Shown: positions 43,316 to 51,699 of the stretch, piece by piece
How positions within the stretch are numbered: the stretch's first letter is position 1
Layout: every line of letters begins with the position of its first letter
From: Metallococcus carri
GTDB taxonomy: Bacteria > Actinomycetota > Actinomycetes > Actinomycetales > Dermatophilaceae
Assembly: GCF_011440275.1 (NCBI RefSeq)
Contig: NZ_JAAOIV010000013.1
Span: 1 to 64,000 of the forward strand
Direction of reading: 5' to 3'
DNA: 64,000 bases
Program-made: the position numbers and the translations under genes
The notes under the pieces: generated by a model
What the model was told of the DNA's origin: nothing
Databases searched by the model: none
What the model saw: only the letters and a program-made list of their open reading frames with translations

Positions 43316-44161
43316 ATGACGCTCCGCGTCCCGTTCGCGCCGCTGCCCATCGACCAGAGCGACGTCGACTACGACCTCGGCCCCGACTCGTTCGTGCGGC
43401 CGGGCGTTCCGGCGGGTCGCACCGTCGAGTTCACGATCGATGACCCGGCGGCATACCCCGGGACGACCCGCACGGTGTGGGTGCATCTGCCAGCTCAACC
43501 TGGCTCAAAACCGTTGTCGTGCATGGTGTTTCAGGACGGCTGGTGGTATCTCGACCCGGACGCATCGGTCAGGGGCGCGATCGTGCTCGACAACCTGATC
43601 CACGATGGGGCGATCCCACCGATGGTGGGAGTGTTCGTCGACCCCGGGGTCTTCCCGGACCGCTCCGACCCGACCGCTCGCAAGAACCGCAATGCGGAGT
43701 ATGACGCGGCGGACAGTCGGTATGCCGACTTCCTGGTGGACGAGGTGCTGCCCCGGGTGAGTGAGTTCGCGAAGCTCAGCGGCGATCCCCGGCGGCGCGG
43801 ACTCTGTGGTGGCAGCAGCGGAGGCAATGGCTCGTTCACCGCGGCCTGGCAACGTCCGGACGCCTTCGGCCGCGTGCTTGCGCTGGTGTCGAGCTTCGCC
43901 CAGATGCCCGGCGGCAATCCCTACCCGCGACTGCTCGCTGCGGGGGAGCGCAGGCCGCTGCGGATCTTCCTGCAGGCCAGCCATCGTGACCTCGGGTGGA
44001 ACGAGCCGGAGGACAACTGGTTGGCCGAAAACCTCGAGGTGGCAGCGGCTTTGGCCCGGTCGGGCGCTGACTTCCGCTTCGTGCTCGGGGACGGCGGCCA
44101 CGCCTCCGACCACGGAGCAGCCCTTCTGCCTGACGCGCTGCGCTGGCTCTGGCGCGCGTAG
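43316..44161 (+). CDS. Esterase family (Fes-like) alpha/beta hydrolase
   Basis: A 281-residue serine esterase: RTVWVHLPAQPGSKPLSCMV, FQDGWWYLDPD, the nucleophile motif GGSSGGNGSF, ILFLQASHRDLGWNEPEDN and the His in DGGHASDHGAA. It belongs to the esterase D/Fes group that cleaves ferri-siderophores or acyl esters; no signal peptide is seen. It may be transcribed with dedA. ATG 43316 lies 10 bp after the dedA stop. Confidence 0.82.
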   Translation: MTLRVPFAPLPIDQSDVDYDLGPDSFVRPGVPAGRTVEFTIDDPAAYPGTTRTVWVHLPAQPGSKPLSCMVFQDGWWYLDPDASVRGAIVLDNLIHDGAIPPMVGVFVDPGVFPDRSDPTARKNRNAEYDAADSRYADFLVDEVLPRVSEFAKLSGDPRRRGLCGGSSGGNGSFTAAWQRPDAFGRVLALVSSFAQMPGGNPYPRLLAAGERRPLRIFLQASHRDLGWNEPEDNWLAENLEVAAALARSGADFRFVLGDGGHASDHGAALLPDALRWLWRA

Positions 44162-44207
44162 CTGAATTCGGTTGGCACGCCTCGTCGTTCGGCCTAGCAT
44201 CGAGCAC

Positions 44208-44246
44208 GTGAGCGCCTTCATGATCGTTCGGACCCGCTGCCGCTGA
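44208..44246 (+). CDS. Short leader peptide upstream of erm (MSAFMIVRTRCR)
   Basis: A 12-codon frame (GTG 44208 to TGA 44244) starts after AGCATCGAGCAC and ends 102 bp before the erm ATG. Its C-terminus is VRTRCR, which contains two Arg-x-Arg units. From established knowledge, +x+ motifs such as R-L-R or R-T-R in Erm leader peptides arrest the ribosome when a macrolide occupies the tunnel. It is therefore the natural drug-sensing element. Shine-Dalgarno is weak (CGAG), so it could be leaderless. The coding call rests on position and motif. Confidence 0.6.
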   Translation: MSAFMIVRTRCR

Positions 44247-44293
44247 GCGGCGCGGATCCTGCCACCTCGCATTCGCGTCGCCTCTCGGCACCC

Positions 44294-44320
44294 GCCGGGC
44301 GGCGCTTAGTGCTGCCCGGC
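44294..44320 (+). promoter_or_regulatory. Attenuator-like hairpin between leader peptide and erm
   Basis: GCCGGGCGGC at 44294-44303 pairs with GCTGCCCGGC at 44311-44320 (10 bp with one G-U, 7-nt loop). It lies 28 bp before the erm start and 12 bp before the GAAGGAG ribosome site. With the stalled leader peptide upstream it could switch between exposing and hiding the ribosome site, or terminate transcription. No U-tract follows. Confidence 0.6.
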
Positions 44321-44348
44321 TCCACCCCTCTCGAAGGAGCCCAGCACC

Positions 44349-45116
44349 ATGCCCACGTCCCGCCCCGGCCGACACGAACTCGGCCAGAACTTCCTCACCG
44401 ATCGCAACGTCGTCCGCCGCATCGTCCACCTCGCCGCCGCGCGACCCGGTCCACTGGTCGAGTGGGGCACCGGCGACGGCGCGCTCACCCTGCCGCTGGC
44501 CGAACTCGGCCGCCCACTTGTGGGCATCGAGCTGGACCGGTCACGGGCGCGCCGGCTTGGCAGGCGGGTCGGGCCACACGTCTGCATCGAGCACGGCGAC
44601 ATCCTGCGGCACGCACCGCCGGCAGGAGCCGTCGTCGTGTCCAATGTGCCCTTTCACCTGACCACGCCGGTGCTTCGACATCTGCTCGCAGAACCGTTGT
44701 GGCACAGCGCAATCCTCATCACCCAATGGGAGGTGGCCCGCAAACGCGCAGGCGTCGGCGGCGCCACTCAACTCACCGCGCAGTGGTGGCCATGGTTCGA
44801 CTTCTCGCTCGACCGCCGGATTCCCGCCACCTCCTTCAGACCGGTGCCGTCCGTCGACGCAGGTCTGCTCGTGATCGACCGTATGGCGGAGCCGCAGCTC
44901 CCGCTGACCGTGCAGCGCGACTACCAGGAGTGGGTGCGCCGGGTCTTCTCCTCGCGAGGCCGGGGTCTGCCAGACATCTTGCGCCGCAACGGAGTTCCTG
45001 CTCCCGTTGCCGCGCGAGTCGTCGGCGGCCGTCGCTCGGCGCTGCCCCGCAACCTCGATGCCAACGGCTGGGTGACGGCGTTCACGGCAGCCCGCAGCGG
45101 TCGGCATACGGGGTGA
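44349..45116 (+). CDS. erm: Erm family 23S rRNA adenine N6-methyltransferase
   Basis: A 255-residue Erm/KsgA family methyltransferase: RHELGQNFLTDRNVVRRIVH, motif I VEWGTGDGALTLPLAELG, then IELDRSRARRLGRR, GDILRH and the catalytic motif IV VVVSNVPFHLTTPVL (N-x-P-F/Y). It methylates A2058 in the exit tunnel and gives MLSB resistance. ATG 44349 has GAAGGAG 9 nt upstream. The leader peptide and hairpin before it suggest drug induction. The sequence looks like the actinobacterial Erm branch rather than KsgA (no KsgA C-terminal domain pattern). Confidence 0.88.
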   Translation: MPTSRPGRHELGQNFLTDRNVVRRIVHLAAARPGPLVEWGTGDGALTLPLAELGRPLVGIELDRSRARRLGRRVGPHVCIEHGDILRHAPPAGAVVVSNVPFHLTTPVLRHLLAEPLWHSAILITQWEVARKRAGVGGATQLTAQWWPWFDFSLDRRIPATSFRPVPSVDAGLLVIDRMAEPQLPLTVQRDYQEWVRRVFSSRGRGLPDILRRNGVPAPVAARVVGGRRSALPRNLDANGWVTAFTAARSGRHTG

Positions 45117-45120
45117 TGGG

Positions 45121-45919
45121 TCAGTCCGTCACAGCCCGGTGCAGGACGTCCGCGTTGTCGCGCAGCCACTGCTCGCGTCGTTTGATGACGTCACCGATCC
45201 GTTGTCCCACATGCGAGCCCACCCGCCGCCGTGCGTCGCGGCACGTTCGCGCATGGAGTGCCAGCTGCGCCCGGCGATGGCGATCGACACCGGGACGATC
45301 CATCGGCGCTCGTCCCCGCCCAGCCCGTAGGCGTCGACCAGCAACCGCCCGCGGGAGGCGGGGTCGACGTCATACAGCACGGCATCACGGTCCTTGGGTG
45401 CCAACCAGCCGCCCCACCACAGGAGCAGGTTGGCGACTTCGTCGACGCGGCTCGACGGGCGCGCGAGATCGAAGTCGATCAGCGCGACTGCCACGCCGTC
45501 GCGGAAGACGGTGTTCTCCGGCGTGACATCCCGGTGGCCGATGAAGGTCGCCGCCGGACCTGGACGGGCTGCGAGAGTGGGGCGTTCCTTGCGGTTCGGC
45601 GAGCCGGGCGGCAGGCCGAACGGGATCAGCGCGTCATCGAGTCGGCGGAGCAGCCGGGCGACCGATGTTGCTCGCTCGTCGTCGGCGACCCAGGCCGGCC
45701 AGGGCCTCGTGGCGACCTCACCGTCGATGAAGGTCAGGATCTCGCGCCCCCGCTCGTCGATGCCCAAAACCTTGGCGCACCGTCGAATTCGACGCGCTCC
45801 AGGTGACGCAGCACCTCGTGGACAAGCGGCGAGTGGTCACCGACGGGGCAGCGGACCGTGTCGCCCACGCGCACCACGCCCTCGGTGACATCACCGCCGG
45901 GCAGCGGGATCTCCTGCAT
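45121..45919 (-). pseudogene. Phosphotransferase (APH family) gene broken by two frameshifts
   Basis: Reading from ATG 45919, the frame starts MQEIPLPGGDVTEGVVRVGD and runs to GAPRFW. A second frame continues with GIDERGREILTFIDGEVATR, the catalytic IGHRDVTPENTV (HRD/HGD loop), then VALIDFDLARP (DFD metal loop). A third frame supplies the end GDVIKRREQWLRDN. Joining them needs a +1 nt change in the T-run near 45766 and one near 45195. All three pieces together equal a normal 266-residue aminoglycoside phosphotransferase/choline kinase family protein. Either the gene is dead, or both are sequencing errors. Confidence 0.8.
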
Positions 45920-45933
45920 GGGAGCATTCTGGC

Positions 45934-46815
45934 GTGAACGTGTCCGGGCCGCCGTCGTCTGCGGGCGCGCCGAGCCGCTGGGCGGTCGCCGCCGTGGCGC
46001 ATGTCGACGCGCTGAGCGTCGGTGAGCCGCTGGACCGGTCGCTGCGGGTCACGCTGAACTTCCACCCGGATCGGTCCGCTGGGGAGTTGCTCACGATCGA
46101 GGCGCTTGCCCGCGACGGCGTCTATCGTTCTCAGTTCGAGACCGGCACGAGCGCGGGTGGGTTGACCGCGCACCCCGGGGGTGACCGGTGGCGGTGGGAG
46201 CAGCGGATCTTCGGCGGGGCGTATGACGACGCGCCCGCTGCCGAGCGTCCGAAGTATGGCGCGCTGAACCATCGCCACCGCCCACTCGGAGCGGCACCCC
46301 GCTTCGGGTCGGCGCACCTCCGTTTGCGCGAACACGTCCTCGACCGAGCGACCTTCTGCTTCCCCGATTCCTATTTGACGCCAACGGATTTCGGGACCGC
46401 GCATCGCTTCGACCTGATCCGTCTGGCCGACGAGTGGGACGCGCTCGATGCGGTTGAGCCGGACGGGGCCGATCGTCTCGACGGCTACATCGAGGCCCAG
46501 GTGCACGGTGTGGTGGATCTGGCCATGGACGTCGAGGCGCTGGTTCTCGACCCCTGTTATGCCGGCACGCGGGTGGAGGACGTGGCCGCGACGCTCGGCA
46601 TACCTGTCGAATGGCACGAGGGGCGGGTGCTCACGCTCGACGAGCTCGAGCGGCATCCCGACTATCGCGACCCTTCGGCGTATGCCGCCGCCCGGGCGAT
46701 CGCGCGCCATGGTCGGATCGACGCGCGGATCATCGGTGAGGCTTCGCGTGCCGGTGGTTTCGAGCCGCAGGCGCTGAAGCAGGTGTGGCACCTGACGGCG
46801 CGCTTCGGGGCGTGA
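45934..46815 (+). CDS. DUF3626 domain protein
   Basis: A 293-residue protein matching DUF3626 (about full length). Blocks: LRVTLNFHPDR, DGVYRSQFETGTSAGGLTAH, PGGDRWRWEQRIFGGAYDDA, AERPKYGALNHRHRPLGAAP and RFGSAHLRLREHVLDR. The family is known by sequence only; it resembles a toxin-like fold with conserved His/Arg/Glu, but the activity is not established. GTG 45934 begins 14 bp from the divergent APH-like gene. It ends just before the REP-like elements. Confidence 0.8.
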   Translation: MNVSGPPSSAGAPSRWAVAAVAHVDALSVGEPLDRSLRVTLNFHPDRSAGELLTIEALARDGVYRSQFETGTSAGGLTAHPGGDRWRWEQRIFGGAYDDAPAAERPKYGALNHRHRPLGAAPRFGSAHLRLREHVLDRATFCFPDSYLTPTDFGTAHRFDLIRLADEWDALDAVEPDGADRLDGYIEAQVHGVVDLAMDVEALVLDPCYAGTRVEDVAATLGIPVEWHEGRVLTLDELERHPDYRDPSAYAAARAIARHGRIDARIIGEASRAGGFEPQALKQVWHLTARFGA

Positions 46816-46817
46816 CC

Positions 46818-46982
46818 CGCCGGTTGAGCACCCCCTCCTTCGCCGGTTGAGCGAGCGTTGTCCTGAGCGAGCGCAGCGAGTCGAAGGGCGGAGCGGGTCG
46901 AAACCCGCCCTCCGCCGGTGGAGCGAGTCGGAGCTTCGGAAACGTGGTCGCTATAGCCGCCAGATTCCTCTACTACGGGTGT
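46818..46982. repeat. REP-like element cluster plus 39-bp companion element
   Basis: CCGCCGGTTGAGCACC and CGCCGGTTGAGCGAGCG begin the block, followed by GAGCGAGCGCAGCGAGTCGA and a diverged copy. At 46944-46982 a second sequence ends in CTCTACTACGGGTGT. The same companion, with about 8 differences in 39 bp, occurs at 52341-52379 after the next REP cluster. Its last bases include the helR stop codon. The GGTTGAGCGAGCG element with complementary ends is a widespread actinobacterial REP type. Confidence 0.85.
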
Positions 46983-49189
46983 AGCAGGATGAGCTGCTGG
47001 GTCGCGCGGGTCATCGCTACGTAGCGGTCCACGGCTCCCTCGATTCCTGCGCACTCGATGCCCGCGCCCTCGATGCCACTACCCCAGGACAACGGATCGA
47101 GCAGGATCACCAGGTCGAACTCCAGGCCCTTGACGTTCTGCGGGCTGAGCCAGCGGACTCGGTCGGAGGCTAGAGCGGCATTGGAGCCCCGGATGCCCGC
47201 GGACCCCGGGACACCGTCCGGCCTCTCGAGGCCAGGCGCGGCGACGACGCAGGCGACGCCCTCGTGCTCGGCCAGCCAAGCCTCGAGCAGGGCAGCGAGG
47301 TCCTCGATGCGCCCCTCGGTGACGGCAATCCCATTGCTGCGCACCGACGTTGGCACGTTCGCGTCCGGCAGCACCGCACGGATCACCGGGGCAGCGGCCT
47401 CCATCACCTCCGTTGGCGTGCGGTAGTTGATGCTGAGCGTCGCCTCCTCGACCCGCCGCAGACCGGCCCGGGCGAGCCGCTCCTGCCACGACTCGGCGAA
47501 CCCGTGCCGCGCCTGCGCACGATCACCCACCACGGTGAAACTGCCTGAGGGACAACGCGATAGCAGCATCTGCCATTCGGCATCGGTGAGCTCCTGCGCC
47601 TCGTCGACCACGATGTGTGCGAACGGCCCGGCCAGCAGGTCGGGGTCCGCGGTGGGCAGCGCGTCCGGGTCGACCAGCGCGTCTCGAAGGTCCGCGTGCC
47701 GCAGGCTCTTCATCAGCCCCAGGTCGGAGTCGTCGGCATCCATCAGATCCTGTATGACGTCCGCCATCGCCGCACGCTCGGCCGCTTCGGCTGCCGCTCG
47801 TTGCCGGCGCCGGCGCACCGCCTCGGGGTCGCCGACCCGGCGTCGGGCAGCGTCCAGCAATGGCAGGTCCGCGGCGGTCCAGGCACGGGCCGAGTCACGC
47901 TGCAACAGCCGAATCTCTTTGCGGCTCAACCATGGCGCGCATTTGTGCAGATAGGCCGGCACCGACCACAGGTCCTCGACAATCTCGGTCGGATCGAGCA
48001 GCGGCCAGGCCCGGCCGAAGACCTCGGTCAGCTGCTCGTCGCGGGCCAGTGATCGGCGCACCAGGTCGGGGGAGATGTCAGTGTCCAGACGGTTCACGAC
48101 CAGCGTCACCAATTCCTCCCAGATGAGTTCGCGCGCGTCGTTGTGGGAGATCCCGGGGTCGTAGGTATCGAAGATCTCGGTCCAGTCCGACCCGGTGATG
48201 ACAACCTCGCCGCCGACGGTGTCCAGTGCGAGCGACTCGGTCGGCGGTTCCTCGTAGAACCGCACGGCTGGCTCGATCGCCTCAACCAGTCGAGCGCTCG
48301 ACTTCAACTGTGCGACAACGGAATCGGGCTCTGGGACGACGGCCGCACCCTCGGGCACCAGATCGGCCAGCGTGCAGGTCTGCACCCCCTCCTCCCCAAG
48401 GCTGGGCAGCACGTCCGCGACATACGCGAGATAGGGATGGTGCGGCCCGACCACCAGCACCCCTCCACGCTGGGCGTCGATGCGCGGGTCGGCATACAGC
48501 AGGTAGGCCGCGCGGTGCAGCGCGACGACGGTCTTGCCCGTGCCCGGTCCGCCGTCGACGACCAGCGTGCCGCGGGCGCTCGCGCGGATGATGCGGTCCT
48601 GGTCGGCCTGGATGGTGCCGAGCACGTCGCGCATCCGGCCCGACCGGCTCGCGCCGAGACTGGCGATGAAGGCCGACTGGTCGTCCAGCGCGGCAGCCCC
48701 GGCATACCCCTCGATGAAGACCTCGTCCCAGTAGTCGCTCACCCGACCGCCGAGCCAGCGGTAGCGCCGCCGGCTGGCGATGTCCATCGGATTGCCATGT
48801 GTCGCAGCGAAAAACGGTTCGGCGGCGGGTGTGCGCCAGTCGATGAGCAGGGGTTCGCCGTCGGCGTCGGTCAGCCCGAGCCGGCCGATGTAGAGCGGCG
48901 GGCCGTCGGCGGGGACGATCCGGCCGAGGGTGAGGTCGAGATCGTGCCGCCGCAGCGTGGTGAGTTGCCCGGTGATGCGGTGGATCTCGCGGTCCCGGTC
49001 GGCGGCGGTCTGCAGCGAACCCGCGGGCGCCCTGCGCAATGCGGCGAGGCGGCGGGTCAGCTCGGCGACGCGCGCGTCGAGCGTGCTGCGCAACCTGGTG
49101 AAGAAGAGTTCGTCGTCGGTGATGAGCGCTGGGTCCGCCTTGGCGGCGCGGATCTCGGGCAGGTCGAAAGCAGAAGTGACAGCAGGCAC
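46973..49189 (-). CDS. helR: HelR, RNA polymerase recycling/rifamycin-resistance ATPase
   Basis: A 738-residue UvrD-like ATPase of the HelD/HelR group. Motifs: Walker A VVDGGPGTGKTVVALHRAA (about residue 215), Walker B HIVVDEAQELTDAEWQMLL, the GDRAQA and SINYRTPTE motifs, then LSPQNVKGLEFDLVILLDP and YVAMTRATQQLILLHP at the end. The N-terminal arm RLAALRRAPAG, DRDREIHRITGQLTTLRRHD is the coiled-coil that enters RNA polymerase. From literature, HelR pushes rifamycins out of RNAP and recycles stalled enzyme. The promoter contains a rifamycin-associated element, so the gene should be induced by these drugs. Confidence 0.9.
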   Translation of the reverse strand: MPAVTSAFDLPEIRAAKADPALITDDELFFTRLRSTLDARVAELTRRLAALRRAPAGSLQTAADRDREIHRITGQLTTLRRHDLDLTLGRIVPADGPPLYIGRLGLTDADGEPLLIDWRTPAAEPFFAATHGNPMDIASRRRYRWLGGRVSDYWDEVFIEGYAGAAALDDQSAFIASLGASRSGRMRDVLGTIQADQDRIIRASARGTLVVDGGPGTGKTVVALHRAAYLLYADPRIDAQRGGVLVVGPHHPYLAYVADVLPSLGEEGVQTCTLADLVPEGAAVVPEPDSVVAQLKSSARLVEAIEPAVRFYEEPPTESLALDTVGGEVVITGSDWTEIFDTYDPGISHNDARELIWEELVTLVVNRLDTDISPDLVRRSLARDEQLTEVFGRAWPLLDPTEIVEDLWSVPAYLHKCAPWLSRKEIRLLQRDSARAWTAADLPLLDAARRRVGDPEAVRRRRQRAAAEAAERAAMADVIQDLMDADDSDLGLMKSLRHADLRDALVDPDALPTADPDLLAGPFAHIVVDEAQELTDAEWQMLLSRCPSGSFTVVGDRAQARHGFAESWQERLARAGLRRVEEATLSINYRTPTEVMEAAAPVIRAVLPDANVPTSVRSNGIAVTEGRIEDLAALLEAWLAEHEGVACVVAAPGLERPDGVPGSAGIRGSNAALASDRVRWLSPQNVKGLEFDLVILLDPLSWGSGIEGAGIECAGIEGAVDRYVAMTRATQQLILLHP

Positions 49190-49234
49190 AGGTCCCCCGA
49201 ATCGGTGTGGTCGGCGAGGATTCTGCGCCCTCGA

Positions 49235-49257
49235 GGGGGCCTTGCCGCAAGACCCCC
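49235..49257 (-). promoter_or_regulatory. Rifamycin-associated element (RAE)
   Basis: The minus strand reads GGGGTCTTGCGGCAAGG with flanking G and C runs, an inverted repeat with arms GGGGG and CTTGC paired to GCAAG and CCCCC. From memory this matches the RAE found upstream of rifamycin-inactivating enzymes and helR genes in actinomycetes. It lies 46 bp upstream of the helR start. The regulator is unknown in the literature I recall. Confidence 0.78.
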
Positions 49258-49280
49258 TGTGCGCTATAAGTTGGAAATGC

Positions 49281-49304
49281 GAGGACGACCGGTCGGTCGT
49301 CCTC
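49281..49304. promoter_or_regulatory. 24-bp near-perfect palindrome between helR and nagA
   Basis: GAGGACGACC-GGTC-GGTCGTCCTC has 10-bp perfect arms separated by 4 bp. It sits between the RAE and the nagA start, so it could serve either gene as an operator or end transcription. It is not flanked by U-tracts. No regulator can be assigned. Confidence 0.5.
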
Positions 49305-49381
49305 TTCGCGTCTCGGGACCCTGTGCCATCCTGAGCGTGCTCCAGCTTCGCCGCCGTCGCACATCGGAGTGCTGAAAACCT

Positions 49382-50524
49382 ATGAGCCGCATCGTGAATG
49401 GCCGCCTCGTCACTCCTGCTGGCGTGCTCGACGGCGGCACGGTCGAGACCGACGGGGGCCGCATCACCGCAGTTGACCCCGGTCCAGCCGACCGGAGGCT
49501 GGACGATCTCGATGTCGACGGATCATGGGTGCTGCCCGGCTTCATCGACCTGCACGTGCACGGCGGCGGCGGCCACGACATGGGTGCCTCCGCCGATGAC
49601 CTGCGCGCCGCCGTCGCTTTCCACCAGGCCCACGGGACCACACGGACGCTCGTGTCCTTGGTCACGGCGCCGGTCGACCTGCTCGAGCGGCAGCTTGCCG
49701 ATGTCGCACAGCTCGTCGGTGAGCCCGGTGTGCAGGTCATCGGCAGTCATCTCGAGGGCCCGTTCCTGTCCGAGATCCGGTGCGGGGCGCAGAACCCGGC
49801 ATACCTCATCGAGCCCGACCGCGAAGTCTTCGAGCGGCTGGCGGCGGCCGCGGACGGCACCCTGCGGGTGCTCACGATCGCTCCCGAGCTGCCGCACGCG
49901 CTCGAGGTGATCCAGGCCTGTTGTGATGCGAAAGTCGTTGTGGCACTTGGTCATTCGGATGCGACGTATGACGAAGCCTGGCGGGCTATCGACGCCGGCG
50001 CGGGGCTGGCGACGCACCTGTTCAACGGGATGCGGCCGGTGCACCATCGCGAGCCGGGCCTGGTGAGCGCGTTGCTGGAGTCACACCTGCCCTGTGAACT
50101 CGTCAACGACGGCGTGCACCTGCACCCGGGCATCGTGCGCCTGGCCGCTGAGGACCCGAGCCGGCCGGTCTTCATCACCGACGCGATCGATGCCACCGGG
50201 ATGGGCGATGGTGCGTACGAGTTGGGCGGCCAGCAAGTGCGGGTGCGGAACGGGCAGGCGCGGTTGGTCAGCAATGACGCACTCGCCGGATCGACACTGA
50301 CGATGGACGCGGCGGTGCGGCGAGCGGTCGCGAACGGCATACCGATCGAACGCGCCTCGGCCGCGGCATCGCAGAACCCGGCTCGCGTGCTCGGGATGGA
50401 CGACCAGGTGGGCCGGATCGCACCTGGACTGGCGGCGGATCTCGTGGTGCTCGATGGCGACCTACGGGTGCAGCGGGTGATGGTCGCCGGCCAGTGGGTG
50501 CAGGACCCACCAGCGCCGGATTAG
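49382..50524 (+). CDS. nagA: N-acetylglucosamine-6-phosphate deacetylase
   Basis: A 380-residue amidohydrolase that deacetylates GlcNAc-6-P in amino-sugar catabolism and cell-wall recycling. Metal-site and active-site motifs: LPGFIDLHVHGGGGHDM, SHLEGPFLSEIRCGAQN, LGHSDATYDEAW, THLFNGMRPVHHREPG, VNDGVHLHPG and ITDAIDATGMGDG (catalytic Asp). ATG 49382 is the only credible start. The 4-nt end overlap with the convergent membrane-protein gene is small. It stands alone, apart from other nag genes. Confidence 0.95.
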   Translation: MSRIVNGRLVTPAGVLDGGTVETDGGRITAVDPGPADRRLDDLDVDGSWVLPGFIDLHVHGGGGHDMGASADDLRAAVAFHQAHGTTRTLVSLVTAPVDLLERQLADVAQLVGEPGVQVIGSHLEGPFLSEIRCGAQNPAYLIEPDREVFERLAAAADGTLRVLTIAPELPHALEVIQACCDAKVVVALGHSDATYDEAWRAIDAGAGLATHLFNGMRPVHHREPGLVSALLESHLPCELVNDGVHLHPGIVRLAAEDPSRPVFITDAIDATGMGDGAYELGGQQVRVRNGQARLVSNDALAGSTLTMDAAVRRAVANGIPIERASAAASQNPARVLGMDDQVGRIAPGLAADLVVLDGDLRVQRVMVAGQWVQDPPAPD

Positions 50525-50961
50525 ACCCGTTGGCGCGCCTCCGCCTCGCGGGCTCCGGCGTGGGTGGCGCGGCGCACCATTTCGGCCAGGCCGCGGCGGG
50601 CAAGCACGGCGCACACGATCGCGCCCGGGATCTCGAGCAGCGCCGCCGCGAGGAGGGCCTGCACACGCGGCTCGCCCGGAGCCGAGGTGGTGATGTCGAA
50701 CCACGCGTCGGTCACCAGCAGGGCACCGGCCACGGTTGCGGTCAGCACCACCTGCGGGTCGCGGCGGTAGGCATGCCAACTCACCCGCAGCAGCACGATG
50801 ATGAGCAGCACGTCGAAGCCCACCCAGGTCAGCCGATAGTGATCGCTGAGGGACCGGGCGGGCAGCGTCACCGCGAGGAACACGGCATACGGCACAAGCA
50901 GCGCCGCGCAGATCAGGTAGACGCGCGGCACCCAGCGCCACCGGCGTAACGCCTCGTCCAT
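50521..50961 (-). CDS. Small membrane protein of unknown function
   Basis: A 146-residue protein with four hydrophobic segments (VYLICAALLVPYAVFLAVTL, LTWVGFDVLLIIVLLRVSW, VVLTATVAGALLVTDAWFDI, ALLAAALLEIPGAIVCAVLA). The block DAWFDITTS and WVGFDV are typical of an actinobacterial membrane family without known function. The N-terminal MDEALRRWRW is a positively charged start. It is convergent with nagA. Confidence 0.7.
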   Translation of the reverse strand: MDEALRRWRWVPRVYLICAALLVPYAVFLAVTLPARSLSDHYRLTWVGFDVLLIIVLLRVSWHAYRRDPQVVLTATVAGALLVTDAWFDITTSAPGEPRVQALLAAALLEIPGAIVCAVLARRGLAEMVRRATHAGAREAEARQRV

Positions 50962-51004
50962 GCCGGCTACAACAGCACGCGGCGCTGTGCGATTCCTGTC
51001 GAGG

Positions 51005-51553
51005 TCAGGTCAGGTCGGCGCGGATCCGGCCGAAGATCACCAGGTCGACCCGGCCACCATGGACGATCCCGGCCGACCGGGCGACGCCCTCCCGGGTGAA
51101 TCCGGCGGCTACGGCGGCCTTCTGCGAGGCCAGGTTGCCGGTGGCGGCGCGGATCTCCACGCGCTGCAGGTCCTGGGTGCGCAGTCCCCAATCGGCGAGC
51201 AGGGCCGCGGATCGGCCGGCCAACCCGCGGCCGCGCGCCCACGGTGCGACCCAGTAGCCGATCTCGCTCACCTGCGAGCGCCAGTTGGTCGCCTTGAGGT
51301 CGACCAGTCCGGCAAACCCGCCGTGATCGATCACCCGCAGCAGACCGGTGCCGGCTTCCTGCTGGGCCGGGGCGATCTCCCGCACGAAGGTCGCGGCCAC
51401 CTGCTCGGTGTACGGCTGGGGCAGCGGCAACCATCGCAGCGTCTCGGCGTCTTGGCAGGCGCGGAAGATCGGGTCAATGTCATCCTCGGTGACCGGCCGA
51501 AGCCGCAGGTCAGCGGCGTGCAGAGGGACATCGTCGAAGCGGGCACGCGGCAT
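51005..51553 (-). CDS. GNAT family N-acetyltransferase (RimJ/RimL type)
   Basis: A 182-residue acetyltransferase: LRLRPVTEDDIDPIFRACQD, then EIGYWVAPWARGRGLAGRSA (acetyl-CoA loop R-x-x-G-x-A/G) and VEIRAATGNLASQKAAVAAG, a strong RimL-type block. The start at 51553 (MPRARFDDVP) is used because the longer N-terminal 35 residues are not family-like. The substrate, a protein or small amine, cannot be told. Confidence 0.87.
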   Translation of the reverse strand: MPRARFDDVPLHAADLRLRPVTEDDIDPIFRACQDAETLRWLPLPQPYTEQVAATFVREIAPAQQEAGTGLLRVIDHGGFAGLVDLKATNWRSQVSEIGYWVAPWARGRGLAGRSAALLADWGLRTQDLQRVEIRAATGNLASQKAAVAAGFTREGVARSAGIVHGGRVDLVIFGRIRADLT

Positions 51554-51699
51554 ACGGAAAAGAATCTCAGAAAAAGCTGTAACGCCCGGTGACGCCGCCC
51601 GATGTAACCGTTGAATGAGGCGCCACTCGAACCCCCGAGCGAGTGGCGCCTCATCCATGTCCGGCGGCCCTAGCCTGCTGCCATGAGGTGCGCCGCGGC

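Noticed and set aside
49235-49257. The G/C-run inverted repeat as a transcription terminator of helR or nagA
   Set aside because: It is upstream of both divergent genes, not after a gene, and matches the RAE pattern better.
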